From NCBI GenBank assembly GCA_963774415.1, contig CAVZEU010000002.1:1-64000 (forward strand): a stretch of 64,000 nt of DNA. Reading direction: 5' to 3'. Below the pieces are notes generated by a model, which saw only the letters and a program-made list of their open reading frames with translations, did not search any database and was not told the DNA's origin. Position 1 is the first letter of the stretch. The number at the start of each line of letters is the position of its first letter. This document shows, piece by piece, positions 35,923 to 44,274 of the stretch. This stretch comes from SZUA-36 sp963774415. GTDB taxonomy: Bacteria > Pseudomonadota > Gammaproteobacteria > Xanthomonadales > SZUA-36. A program made the position numbers and the translations under genes.

Positions 35923-36993
35923 ATGACGGCGATGCGCGAACTGGCGCAGCGAATCAAGGCGCTGGGCATGGACCTCGGCTTCCAGCAGGTCGGTATCTGC
36001 GACACGCAGCTGGAAGCGCACGAAGAACACCTGTGCGATTGGCTCGAGCGCGGGTTTCACGGCGAAATGGAATACATGCAGCGGCATGGCACGCGTCGCA
36101 GCCGTCCCGCGGAACTGCTGCCGGGGACGGTCCGTGTCATATCCGTGCGGATGGATTACCTGCCCGAGGCCGCGGCGCCGGTTGATAAACTGCTGCAGCG
36201 ACCCGACAAGGCGCTGATTTCGCGCTATGCGCTGGGCCGCGACTATCACAAGCTGATGCGCAAGCGCCTGCAACGGCTCGCGTCCCGCGTCGAGGAGTAC
36301 GCCGGCGCCTTCGGCTACCGCGTCTTCGTGGATTCGGCCCCGGTCCTCGAAAAAGCGCTGGCCGAGAAAGCCGGTCTCGGCTGGATCGGCAAGCACTCCA
36401 ACCTGATCAACCGCGACGCCGGCAGCTGGTTTTTCCTTGGCGAAATTTACACGGACCTGCCGCTGCCGTCCGACGCACCGGCCAGTGAGCACTGCGGGGC
36501 CTGCACCCGCTGCCTGGACGTATGCCCGACCCAGGCGATCGTGGCGCCCTTCCAGGTCGATGCCAGGCGCTGCATATCCTACCTCACGATCGAATTGCGC
36601 GGCAGCATACCAACGGAATTCAGGGCGCTGATCGGCAACCGGATATTCGGTTGCGACGACTGCCAGGCGGTTTGCCCCTGGAACCGGTTCGCACACTTTA
36701 CGGCCGAGACGGATTTCGCACCGCGGCACGGCCTGGATTCGGCACAGTTGCTGGAGTTGTTCGCATGGGACGAGCCGACCTTTCTCAAGCGCACGCAAGG
36801 CAGCGCGATCCGCCGCATCGGCTACGAGGCCTGGCTGCGCAATATCGCCGTGGCCCTGGGCAACGCGCCTCCATCCGGCGCGGTCGTCGCGGCGCTGGAA
36901 GGGCGCCGGCAACACCCGTCCGCGCTCGTTCGCGAGCACGTCGAATGGGCGCTGGCCCGGCACCGGCGGGCACAATCTCCACGGTTATTGTGA
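35923..36993 (+). CDS. queG: Epoxyqueuosine reductase QueG
   Basis: A 356-residue cobalamin and Fe-S enzyme for the last step of queuosine synthesis in tRNA. Two [4Fe-4S] motifs are visible: CGACTRCLDVCP (~191-202) and CDDCQAVCPWN (~243-253). DSAPVLEKALAEKAGLGWIGKH (in adjacent parts) is the cobalamin-binding region typical of QueG. It is divergent from nnr, as in E. coli. No good ribosome binding site precedes either ATG (35923 or 35932), and a CATAAT lies only 7 bp upstream, so a leaderless transcript is possible. Confidence 0.96.
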   Translation: MTAMRELAQRIKALGMDLGFQQVGICDTQLEAHEEHLCDWLERGFHGEMEYMQRHGTRRSRPAELLPGTVRVISVRMDYLPEAAAPVDKLLQRPDKALISRYALGRDYHKLMRKRLQRLASRVEEYAGAFGYRVFVDSAPVLEKALAEKAGLGWIGKHSNLINRDAGSWFFLGEIYTDLPLPSDAPASEHCGACTRCLDVCPTQAIVAPFQVDARRCISYLTIELRGSIPTEFRALIGNRIFGCDDCQAVCPWNRFAHFTAETDFAPRHGLDSAQLLELFAWDEPTFLKRTQGSAIRRIGYEAWLRNIAVALGNAPPSGAVVAALEGRRQHPSALVREHVEWALARHRRAQSPRLL

Positions 36994-37039
36994 TATTCTT
37001 GCGCCAGATTTTCAGGCCCGCGGAAAGGAACCTCCCCAG

Positions 37040-38548
37040 ATGAAATTGCTCGAGAAACTCAACGCGATGCGCGATCACGGCGGCGCGGTGAAAACGCACG
37101 GTCTTGACGACGAAACCCTGCTGCGTTTCGCCCGGGACGACGCCAGGCTGCCCGCCGCGGTGGATGGCGCCTACGCTGAATTCGAACTTTTGCTGCAAGA
37201 GCAGCCGGAACTGCTGGCGCTGCCGGAGGAGGAATTGCTAAAGCGGGTCCAGGACGGCTTCATGAATTTTTACCCGGCCGATGCGATCAATCCCTATGTC
37301 GCGCTGGGCGCATCGGGTCCGTGGATCGTGACCTCGCGCGGGGCCGTGCTGTACGAGTGCGGGGGTTACGGCATGCTGGGTTTCGGCCATGCGCCGGATA
37401 GCGTCATCGAGGCCATGGGCCAGCGACAGGTCATGGCCAACATCATGACCCCCAGTTTCAGCCAGCGGCGCTTTGTCGACGCACTGAAGCAGGAAGTCGG
37501 CCATCGCCGCGGCGGTTGTCCTTTCGAGCGCTTCTTCTGTCTCAACAGCGGCTCGGAGGCCGTCACGCTGGCCGCGAGGATCTCCGACATCAACGCGAGA
37601 CTGATGACGGATCCAGGCGGACGGCACGCCGGCAAGTCCATTCGCATCCTCGGCTTAAAGAGTGCGTTCCATGGCCGCACACAACGGCCAGCCCAGTTTT
37701 CCGACTCGACCCGGGAGGCCTATTGCAAGTACCTGGCGAGTTTCCGCGATCACGACAACCTGCTGACCGTCGACGCCAACAACCTGGAACAACTCGAACA
37801 GGTTTTCGAGTACGCCGACAGGAACGAACTGTTCATAGAATCGTTCTTCATGGAACCCATCATGGGTGAAGGCAGCCCCGGCCTTGCGATCACACCGGAG
37901 TTTTATGCCCGCGTGCGCGAGTTGACCAGGGCCCACGGCGCCCTGTTCCTGGTCGATTCCATCCAGGCCGGTTTGCGTGGCCAGGGCGTGCTGTCGATCT
38001 GCGACTATCCGGGCTTCGAGACGCTCGAAGCACCTGACATGGAAACCTACTCCAAGGCCCTGAACGCCGGCCAGTTCCCCTTGTCGGTGCTCGCGTTGAG
38101 CGCCGATACGGCGGAGCTATACCGCCCCGGTGTTTACGGCAACACAATGACCGCCAACCCGAGGGCGCTGGACGTCGCCGTTGCCGTGCTGGAGAGCCTC
38201 ACGCCCGCATTGCGCCGGAACGTGGTGGACCGCGGACGGGAAATGTTGGAAAAGCTGTCAGGGCTGCGCAAGGAGTTGCCCGGAACGATCACGAAACTGC
38301 AGGGCACCGGCCTGCTGCTCAGCGCCGAACTCAACCCGGAACGCTTCAAGAGTTACGGCCAAGGCTCGACCGAGGAGTACATGCGGGTTCACGGCATCAA
38401 CGTGATCCACGGCGGCAGGAACGCGCTACGGTTCACGCCGCCGTTCGACATCACCAGCGAGGAAGTGGACCTGCTCGTCGCGGCCACGCGCGACGCCATC
38501 CGCAACGGCCCGGTCAAAAAGTCAGAAGCGGCCAGCGAGGCGGCCTGA
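37040..38548 (+). CDS. Class III PLP-dependent aminotransferase, substrate unknown
   Basis: A 502-residue fold-type I enzyme. It shows CLNSGSEAVTLAARIS (cofactor phosphate contact), AFHGRT, the active-site segment LVDSIQAGLRGQG, and MTANPRALDVAVAVLES. The presumed Schiff-base lysine is in TYSKALNAGQFPLSVLAL. Relatives include acetylornithine, lysine 6- and 4-aminobutyrate transaminases; the N-terminal ~75-residue extension (LLEKLNAMRDHGGAV, QDGFMNFYPADAINPY) does not match those I know well. It stands alone after queG, with AAGGA upstream of the ATG. No pathway partner is visible. Confidence 0.85.
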   Translation: MKLLEKLNAMRDHGGAVKTHGLDDETLLRFARDDARLPAAVDGAYAEFELLLQEQPELLALPEEELLKRVQDGFMNFYPADAINPYVALGASGPWIVTSRGAVLYECGGYGMLGFGHAPDSVIEAMGQRQVMANIMTPSFSQRRFVDALKQEVGHRRGGCPFERFFCLNSGSEAVTLAARISDINARLMTDPGGRHAGKSIRILGLKSAFHGRTQRPAQFSDSTREAYCKYLASFRDHDNLLTVDANNLEQLEQVFEYADRNELFIESFFMEPIMGEGSPGLAITPEFYARVRELTRAHGALFLVDSIQAGLRGQGVLSICDYPGFETLEAPDMETYSKALNAGQFPLSVLALSADTAELYRPGVYGNTMTANPRALDVAVAVLESLTPALRRNVVDRGREMLEKLSGLRKELPGTITKLQGTGLLLSAELNPERFKSYGQGSTEEYMRVHGINVIHGGRNALRFTPPFDITSEEVDLLVAATRDAIRNGPVKKSEAASEAA

Positions 38549-38602
38549 CAACCACGGTCTGCGACGTTGTCAGCCACCGCCGCCGGGCTTGGTTTTCGCC
38601 CG

Positions 38603-38836
38603 CTACAGCAGACTCGCCAGGAGCTGCGGAAGCAATAACATCGCCAGGATCACCAGGCCGCCGCCGATCACGTTGGCCAGCAACGACAACGTTTGCCGCA
38701 CCGCGGCGATAAAGCTCCAGTAACGGGCGTCATTGAACGCATTTCCGAGGACCCCGGTGCCGTGCCCGGGCACAACACGCGTGGCCTGGGCGTGGAGATG
38801 CCGCGGCGCCAGGGGTTGAATTTGTGCTTTTGTCAT
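38603..38836 (-). CDS. Small single-pass membrane protein, unknown function
   Basis: A 77-residue protein. The first ~45 residues are polar and basic with several histidines (PRHLHAQATRV); the last ~30 form one hydrophobic segment (LLANVIGGGLVILAMLLLPQL). No family recognised. The start at 38836 is supported by AGGAG 8 nt upstream. That ribosome binding site lies inside a perfect 10-bp hairpin (separate entry), which suggests translational control. The frame is open further upstream but lacks any start signal. Confidence 0.65.
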   Translation of the reverse strand: MTKAQIQPLAPRHLHAQATRVVPGHGTGVLGNAFNDARYWSFIAAVRQTLSLLANVIGGGLVILAMLLLPQLLASLL

Positions 38837-38841
38837 CGTAA

Positions 38842-38868
38842 TTCTCCTGTTGGTCGATAACAGGAGAA
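38842..38868 (-). promoter_or_regulatory. Perfect hairpin covering the ribosome binding site of the 77-residue membrane protein
   Basis: On the transcript strand UUCUCCUGUU (38868-38859) can pair fully with AACAGGAGAA (38851-38842) around a 7-nt loop (AUCGACC). The 3' arm contains the AGGAG that serves the ATG at 38836. The stem ends 5 nt before the ATG. Such a layout blocks ribosome entry unless melted or displaced. Confidence 0.65.
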
Positions 38869-38959
38869 CACGACCCGTTCTCAAACCGTGAGAAGCCCGC
38901 GTAGGCCAGATGGCATTGGAATGACCGTCTTGCGGGGCGACATTTTGATGCGTGATCAA

Positions 38960-39062
38960 CGGGCAGCGGGCCAGCTGCAGCCGGGACCGTGCATCCGTCG
39001 GGAACGGATGCCGAACGCCCATGGATGGCTTAAGTGTGTCCCGGGGCAGCTGCCTGCCGCCC
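38960..39062. repeat. Diverged single copy of the 127-bp unit
   Basis: The apical hairpin GCATCCGT-cggga-ACGGATGC is at 38991. The outer stem is CCGGGAC/GTCCCGG in place of the array form CCGGGGC/GCCCCGG, a compensatory change, and CAGCTGC/GCAGCTG extends it. The second arm is GCC-catggat-GGC, as in the copy at 30.2 kb. It lies between the small membrane protein and the WYL regulator. Confidence 0.7.
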
Positions 39063-39097
39063 GGCAAGCGGATACGCGTCGCGGAAGACCCGGGGAG

Positions 39098-39117
39098 ATC
39101 CCCGCTTCGGCGGGGAT
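39098..39117. repeat. REP-like palindrome
   Basis: ATCCCCGC-ttcg-GCGGGGAT is a perfect 8-bp stem with a stable TTCG loop, followed by GACC. It lies just beyond the WYL gene stop and may also act as its terminator. Confidence 0.6.
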
Positions 39118-39156
39118 GACCGCGCATCTCAGAAATACGGCGGCGGGGAACGGCCT

Positions 39157-40125
39157 TCAGTCGTATTGTTCGCCGGTGCGGCGGGCGGCGTCGGCAACGG
39201 TCTCGCGCAGGAACGGCGGCGACAACACCTCGACCTCCGGGCCGTAGCGCATGATGTCCATGACCAGTTCGCGGGAGCTGCTGAACGGCACCTGCAACAC
39301 CCAGGAGCCTCGCTCGTCAAACGAGCCCATCTGCTGCGGATGCCATTGCTCGTCCGCGATCCAGCGTGACATCTCCGCCGTGAACTTCAACACGGCCGTG
39401 TGTTCGGCCGGCCCGGAAAATATGCCGTAGGCGCCGTCGAAATGCGCCGCCAGATCCTCCGCCGGCACATCGATCGCCGCCGTGTCCAGCAACTCCTGGC
39501 CATTGATGCGTTCCAGCGAGAAGCTGCGCAGGTCCTCCGCCTGGTGGCACCAGGCGTCGAGATACCAGGAGTTGCGGTACTGGGTCAGCCTTTGCGGGGA
39601 AATATCGCGCTCGCTAACATCGTCCTTGCGCCGGCCGTGGTAGCGGATGTGCAGTCGGCGGCGCTCGAACAGCGCGCCCAGCACGTCCTGGAACAAGCGC
39701 TCCGGCACCGGGCGACTCGCCACGGGCTGGATATTGATACGCGACTGTGCCTGCCCTGCCTCGATGCCTTTTTGCTTGAGCAGCGACGAGATGCGTCCCT
39801 GCAGTGACTGCAGTTCGCCCTGCAGCAGGCCTGGCTGCACGTTGCCGAGCACCTGGCGGGCGGTCAGCAGCGCCTGCAGTTCCCCCGGGCTGATCCAGAT
39901 TCCTGGCAGCTCGAAAGGCTGCTCGTAGCTGCGGTCGTAGTAAAACCCCCGGTTGTCCGGGTCCTGTTCCAGCGGCGCGCCGAGAAAGTCCCTGAGTTCC
40001 GCGACCAGGCGGTACAGCGTTGCCTGCGAGCACTCGAGGCGATCCATCAGGTCCTGGCGTGAAATCGGCGTGCGCCGCTGGCTCAGGATGTTGTGCAGGT
40101 GATACAAACGCTCGACTTTTGACAT
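39157..40125 (-). CDS. WYL-domain transcriptional regulator (HTH + WYL)
   Basis: A 322-residue regulator. An N-terminal winged helix (SRQDLMDRLECSQATLYRLVAEL, in part) precedes a central WYL domain whose motif reads RNSWYLDAWC, and a WCX domain at the C-terminus (SRELVMDIMRYGPEVEVLSP). WYL domains sense small ligands or nucleic acids, often in stress or defence settings, but no defence gene is nearby. The gene stands alone, so its targets are unknown. Confidence 0.9.
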   Translation of the reverse strand: MSKVERLYHLHNILSQRRTPISRQDLMDRLECSQATLYRLVAELRDFLGAPLEQDPDNRGFYYDRSYEQPFELPGIWISPGELQALLTARQVLGNVQPGLLQGELQSLQGRISSLLKQKGIEAGQAQSRINIQPVASRPVPERLFQDVLGALFERRRLHIRYHGRRKDDVSERDISPQRLTQYRNSWYLDAWCHQAEDLRSFSLERINGQELLDTAAIDVPAEDLAAHFDGAYGIFSGPAEHTAVLKFTAEMSRWIADEQWHPQQMGSFDERGSWVLQVPFSSSRELVMDIMRYGPEVEVLSPPFLRETVADAARRTGEQYD

Positions 40126-40225
40126 GTGCTGATCCCGTCTCTTTCGCGCCGATCCCGGGTTCCTCTATTCGCGGCCCCGAATGCCGCCGGGCCATCGGCT
40201 TACGCGTTATGCGCTGAGGGCGTCA

Positions 40226-41638
40226 TCACTGCGCGGCCATGCGCGCATGAATATACGCCAACGCCTTGTCGATGCCGTCCAGGCTGGCCAGTTTGCCCAT
40301 CAACCACAACGTCTTGTCGATGGAGGGGGAAACCGCCGTCCCGGTGACCGCGACCCGCAGCGGCTGCGCGACCTTGCCCAGGCCGACATCGAGTTCCGCC
40401 GCGACCTGCTGGATGACGGCGTGCAGCGGTTCGGGCGACCAGTCCTGCAATGCCTCGAGGCGCTCGCGCAGCGCCTCCAGCGGCGCCTGGGCCACCGGCC
40501 GCAGGTGCTTTTTGGCCGCCTTTGCATCCAGTTCCTCGTAGCCCTCGAAAAACACGCGGCTCTCGGCCGCCATTTCTTTCAGCGTCTTGACGCGTTCCGC
40601 CTGGACCGCGACCACGTCCTCCAGCGGCGGGCCGTACTGCGGGTCGATGCCCTGTTGGCCGAAGTGCCAGTCAAGGTGCCTGGCGACATCCGCCGCCGGC
40701 AGCGATTTCATGTAATGCTGGTTCAGCCAGTTGAGCTTTTCGGTATTGAAGGCGGCAGCCTTGCGGTTGACGTCCTGGATGTCGAACAGTTCGACCATCT
40801 CCCCGCGGCTGAAAATCTCCTGATCGCCGTGCGACCAGCCCAGCCGGACCAGGTAATTGAGCAGCGCCTCGGGCAGGTAACCGTCGTCACGGTACTGCAT
40901 CACGCTGACGGCGCCATGGCGCTTGGAAAGCCGCGCGCCGTCGTCACCCAGGATCATCGGCACGTGCGCGAAAACGGGCGGCTCGGCGCCCAGCGCCCGG
41001 TAGATGTTGACCTGCCGCGGCGTGTTGTTGATGTGATCGTCGCCGCGGGTCACGTGGGTGATGCGCATGTCCATGTCATCGACCACGACCGTGAAGTTGT
41101 AAGTCGGCGTGCCGTCGGCCCGGGCAATGACCAGGTCGTCCAGTTCCCCGTTGGAGATGCTGATCCGCCCCCGGATCAGGTCGTCGAAGACGACGGCGCC
41201 GGCCTGCGGGTTGCGAAAGCGGATGACCGGCCGCACACCCTCCGGGACTTCCGCCAGGTGGCGGCAACGCCCGTCGTAACGCGGCTTGACACCCTCCTTC
41301 ATCTGCTGCTCGCGCAGTTTTTCCAGGCGCTCTTTGCTGCAATAGCAGCGGTAGGCCTTGTCTTCGTGCATCAAGCGCGCGATCACCTCGGCGTAACGGC
41401 CGAAGCGCTCGCTCTGGTAATACGGTCCTTCGTCACAGTCCAGCCCGAGCCACTCCATGGAGTCGAGGATGGCCTTGACCGACTCGGCCGTCGAGCGTTC
41501 ACGGTCCGTGTCCTCGATACGCAGGATGAATGAACCGTTGCCGGCGCGCGCCTGCAGCCAGCAAAATAGGGCCGTGCGCGCACCGCCGACGTGCAGGAAA
41601 CCGGTCGGGCTGGGGGCGAATCGTGTACGTATGTTCAT
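40226..41638 (-). CDS. gltX: Glutamyl-tRNA synthetase
   Basis: A 470-residue class I synthetase. The HIGH motif is in PSPTGFLHVGGARTALF (residues ~9-25), the KMSKS equivalent is ARLSKRHG (~240). The anticodon-binding helical domain fills the C-terminal third and ends with KALAYIHARM. Start at ATG 41638 gives the canonical MNIRTRFAPSP; the frame is open upstream but not plausible. Confidence 0.97.
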   Translation of the reverse strand: MNIRTRFAPSPTGFLHVGGARTALFCWLQARAGNGSFILRIEDTDRERSTAESVKAILDSMEWLGLDCDEGPYYQSERFGRYAEVIARLMHEDKAYRCYCSKERLEKLREQQMKEGVKPRYDGRCRHLAEVPEGVRPVIRFRNPQAGAVVFDDLIRGRISISNGELDDLVIARADGTPTYNFTVVVDDMDMRITHVTRGDDHINNTPRQVNIYRALGAEPPVFAHVPMILGDDGARLSKRHGAVSVMQYRDDGYLPEALLNYLVRLGWSHGDQEIFSRGEMVELFDIQDVNRKAAAFNTEKLNWLNQHYMKSLPAADVARHLDWHFGQQGIDPQYGPPLEDVVAVQAERVKTLKEMAAESRVFFEGYEELDAKAAKKHLRPVAQAPLEALRERLEALQDWSPEPLHAVIQQVAAELDVGLGKVAQPLRVAVTGTAVSPSIDKTLWLMGKLASLDGIDKALAYIHARMAAQ

Positions 41639-41730
41639 CGATTTTTTCTGGCTGATCCAATCACGGGGACAGGGGATTGTAACCTGCGAGCAGGCGCATG
41701 GGTATGAGCGACATTTTGTTGCAGACAAGG

Positions 41731-41754
41731 AAAAGGCCGCCATCCCCAACGGCC
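41731..41754 (-). terminator. Possible terminator between the pilin operon and gltX
   Basis: On the minus strand GGCCG and CGGCC enclose a 10-nt loop and are followed by TTTTCC. The stem is short. The rest of 41639-41979 holds only the palindrome at 41939 and a GTAAC/GGTTAC mini-hairpin. Confidence 0.35.
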
Positions 41755-41938
41755 CCATAACACCCCGCGTAACGCCAGCGGTTACACGCTTTTACGATTT
41801 TGCCTGCCCAACTTTCCAGCGGTTGATTTGAAGCCTACCTGCGATCCTGCCGCTGCCCGCGTCGACCGCCGCGATCTCGAGCGCTTGCGCCGATTGGGCG
41901 CCTCGGGACAACACGCACGACCCCAGTGGCGCATAGCT

Positions 41939-41959
41939 GGCCCGCCTGCGCGGCGGGCC
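41939..41959 (-). terminator. Perfect GC hairpin after the large PilV-like gene
   Basis: GGCCCGCC-tgcgc-GGCGGGCC is a perfect 8-bp stem 21 bp beyond the stop of the minor-pilin operon. It lacks a T tract, so Rho-independent termination is uncertain. Confidence 0.5.
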
Positions 41960-41979
41960 TCCATGCGCCTCGGCCAGGA

Positions 41980-44259
41980 CTAGCCGCCCAGCACCGGCGG
42001 CCCGGTGGGGCAAGCCGTATCCTGGACGACGAAATTGTAATCGGTGCCTGGTGTGCTGCCGACCAGCAGGAAGACGGTCTTGGCATTGGTGCCGTTGGTC
42101 ACCGTTGCGACTGAGTCCGCCGTCAAAGTGCTGCCGACCGAACAGACGTAGCGGTCGGCGTTCTGCTTGCCGTAGCCGGAAATCTCGATCCTGTAATTGG
42201 ATCCGGTGTCGGGCACGAAGCAGACGTAATTCGGCGTCGTCTGGTTGCATTGGACGCCGTTGAGGCCGGTCACCACGATACTTGGATTGCCGGGCACGGT
42301 GTCCGACAGGCTGCCCGAATACTGCGAGTAGCCGCTCGGCACTGAGCCGGTGCCCGCCTCCACGTCGATGCTGTTTGACGATTGCTGTGACGCGTAAGTC
42401 AAGTCGATCGGCAGCGTGTCGGTGAAACCCAGGTTGCCCCTGTTACCCAGGGCGGTTACCGTCGAACGGCCGTCGCCGGCTTTCAACGCCACCCCGCGGC
42501 TGTGCGTGTTGTCGGTCTGGACCGGCTCATTCGTGACCGCCACGGGGTAGTTGGCCGGTGATTCGTTCCAGCGATTCAGCTTGGTCAGCTGTACGTCGAA
42601 GAACGGAATCAACTCCAGCGCGTTGACGCTGCCGGTGCGGTCGAGCACGACGTCACCGTGCTGGCAGTTGGCGCTGGAAGCGGTGTCTCCATTGGCCGGG
42701 TCGCAGTTGGCCAGCACGTTGCGCAGGTCCTCCGACAGGTAGTCGATATATAGCCCGCGGGAACGCAGTTGCTCAGAATCGTCCCCCGTACCCGTCGGCA
42801 GCGCCGTCCAACTCGGCATCTGCGTCGCGTTGCCGTTGCCGTCGGTGGCGATGGCGGCGTCGTAGGACCCCTGCATCGGCGGGCTGTCCACGCAGCCGGT
42901 GCCGTTGATGCACGGCGGCGAGGTCTCGTAGTTACCGGTGGCCGCGGCGACATAGTCCGAAACCGCGCCGGTTATATAATTCGAATAGACGTCTATCTCG
43001 TCCTGCGAGTCCAGATAGTCTTGCGGAAATACGTTCAGGTCCTCCTGGCGGAAGTCCTGCGCGACCCGGAAGAAGCCGTCCTGGCGCACCAGGCGGCAGG
43101 CTTCGACGTAGCTGTCGCCGTCGCTGGTGGCTTCGGTCAGCGAACCGTTGTTGGCCCGCGTATAGTGCTTGTGGTCGCCGGCAAAGCTGCCCGAGGCGAC
43201 ATACTCGCTGCTCTGTTTGAACGGATCGTAGACATTGACCGCCGTGTCGGCGCTGTCGTCACTCGACGAGCCGCCGTCGTGGTGATCGCGGCAGCACTGA
43301 TCGCAGTAGGCGGATTGCTGGGTGTGCGGCGCGGCGGTGCCATAGGGTTTGTCCACAAACTGTCCCCTGACGTATTCGTCGCCGGCCCAGATGACCGGGC
43401 GGCGGCCGGCGGACTCGGCATCGCCGGGCGGTGCGTGCAGCACGCAGTCGCAGGACACGTCGGTGAACTCCTCGCGGCGCAGGAAGACGGCGCCGGCGTT
43501 GGTCTGCGAATAGGTGATCACGTCGAAACGGGTTTCGACCAGCTCGTCCGTTCTCAGCACGTCCGGCTCCGGCAACAGCGATTCCTTGAACTTGTTGTCG
43601 CCGAGTTCCAGCGAAACGATATCCGGCCGGTTGCCGGGGTTGTAATCGACCGGCGGCGCGGGCAGCGCCGTGGTCGGGGTCGGTTCCAGTATCTTGCCGG
43701 TGGACGCCACCGAAACGGCGGCGATCGTCCCGGTTACGTCGACCTGTCCGCCGCCAATGTTGGTACCGGCCACCTCCCGGCTCTCGTCGACTACGAAATT
43801 GCTATTGGCGTCCCACGACACCGTCACGTCGACAGACTTGTAGGCAGGCGCCTGCCCCGTCGGCACGTTACCCCCCGGATACTGCGATGCATCCATGAAA
43901 CTGTCGCTCTGGGTGTCGTACCAGTAATCCGTCACGGTCTGCGTCACCGTGTAGTTGACGCCGTTGCGTTGCACCGTGCTGCTGCCGCTGACGATGTCGG
44001 AATAATCGAACACGCCCGCGGTCGCCGCGAGCTGGCCGAAACCCCGCTGTGATTCGATTTGCTCCTCGGCGATGTTGACCGCCTCGGTCCTGACCTTGGA
44101 TTCGACCGTCGCGCGCGTCAGCGCGCCCTGCAGGGAGGCCAACGCCAGCATGCCGATCGCGAAAATGGCGATGCCGATCAGAACCTCCATCAGGCTGTAG
44201 CCGACCTGGCTTCTGATTCGCGGTGATGCTGCAAACAATCCGTCGTTTAAGTGTGTCAT
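41980..44259 (-). CDS. pilV: PilV-like type IV minor pilin with very long C-terminal region
   Basis: A 759-residue protein. It has a class III prepilin leader and cleavage site, VG/YSLMEVLIGIAIFAIGML, with Glu at +5, and a PilV-like helix. Usual PilV proteins have ~170-200 residues. Here ~550 extra residues follow, rich in Asp, Asn, Ser and Thr with many cysteines (CDQCCRDHH, CINGTGC, VCFVPDTG), resembling an exported adhesin-like extension. The final ~90 residues look like a small beta domain. ATG has GGAGAG 5 nt upstream. It ends a fimT-pilW-pilX-pilV operon that lacks pilY1, so this extension may replace a tip component. Confidence 0.82.
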   Translation of the reverse strand: MTHLNDGLFAASPRIRSQVGYSLMEVLIGIAIFAIGMLALASLQGALTRATVESKVRTEAVNIAEEQIESQRGFGQLAATAGVFDYSDIVSGSSTVQRNGVNYTVTQTVTDYWYDTQSDSFMDASQYPGGNVPTGQAPAYKSVDVTVSWDANSNFVVDESREVAGTNIGGGQVDVTGTIAAVSVASTGKILEPTPTTALPAPPVDYNPGNRPDIVSLELGDNKFKESLLPEPDVLRTDELVETRFDVITYSQTNAGAVFLRREEFTDVSCDCVLHAPPGDAESAGRRPVIWAGDEYVRGQFVDKPYGTAAPHTQQSAYCDQCCRDHHDGGSSSDDSADTAVNVYDPFKQSSEYVASGSFAGDHKHYTRANNGSLTEATSDGDSYVEACRLVRQDGFFRVAQDFRQEDLNVFPQDYLDSQDEIDVYSNYITGAVSDYVAAATGNYETSPPCINGTGCVDSPPMQGSYDAAIATDGNGNATQMPSWTALPTGTGDDSEQLRSRGLYIDYLSEDLRNVLANCDPANGDTASSANCQHGDVVLDRTGSVNALELIPFFDVQLTKLNRWNESPANYPVAVTNEPVQTDNTHSRGVALKAGDGRSTVTALGNRGNLGFTDTLPIDLTYASQQSSNSIDVEAGTGSVPSGYSQYSGSLSDTVPGNPSIVVTGLNGVQCNQTTPNYVCFVPDTGSNYRIEISGYGKQNADRYVCSVGSTLTADSVATVTNGTNAKTVFLLVGSTPGTDYNFVVQDTACPTGPPVLGG

Positions 44260-44274
44260 ATCTGCTCTCCGCCC

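Noticed and set aside
40181..41533. 450-codon plus-strand frame opposite gltX
   Set aside because: Antisense shadow of a complete gltX.
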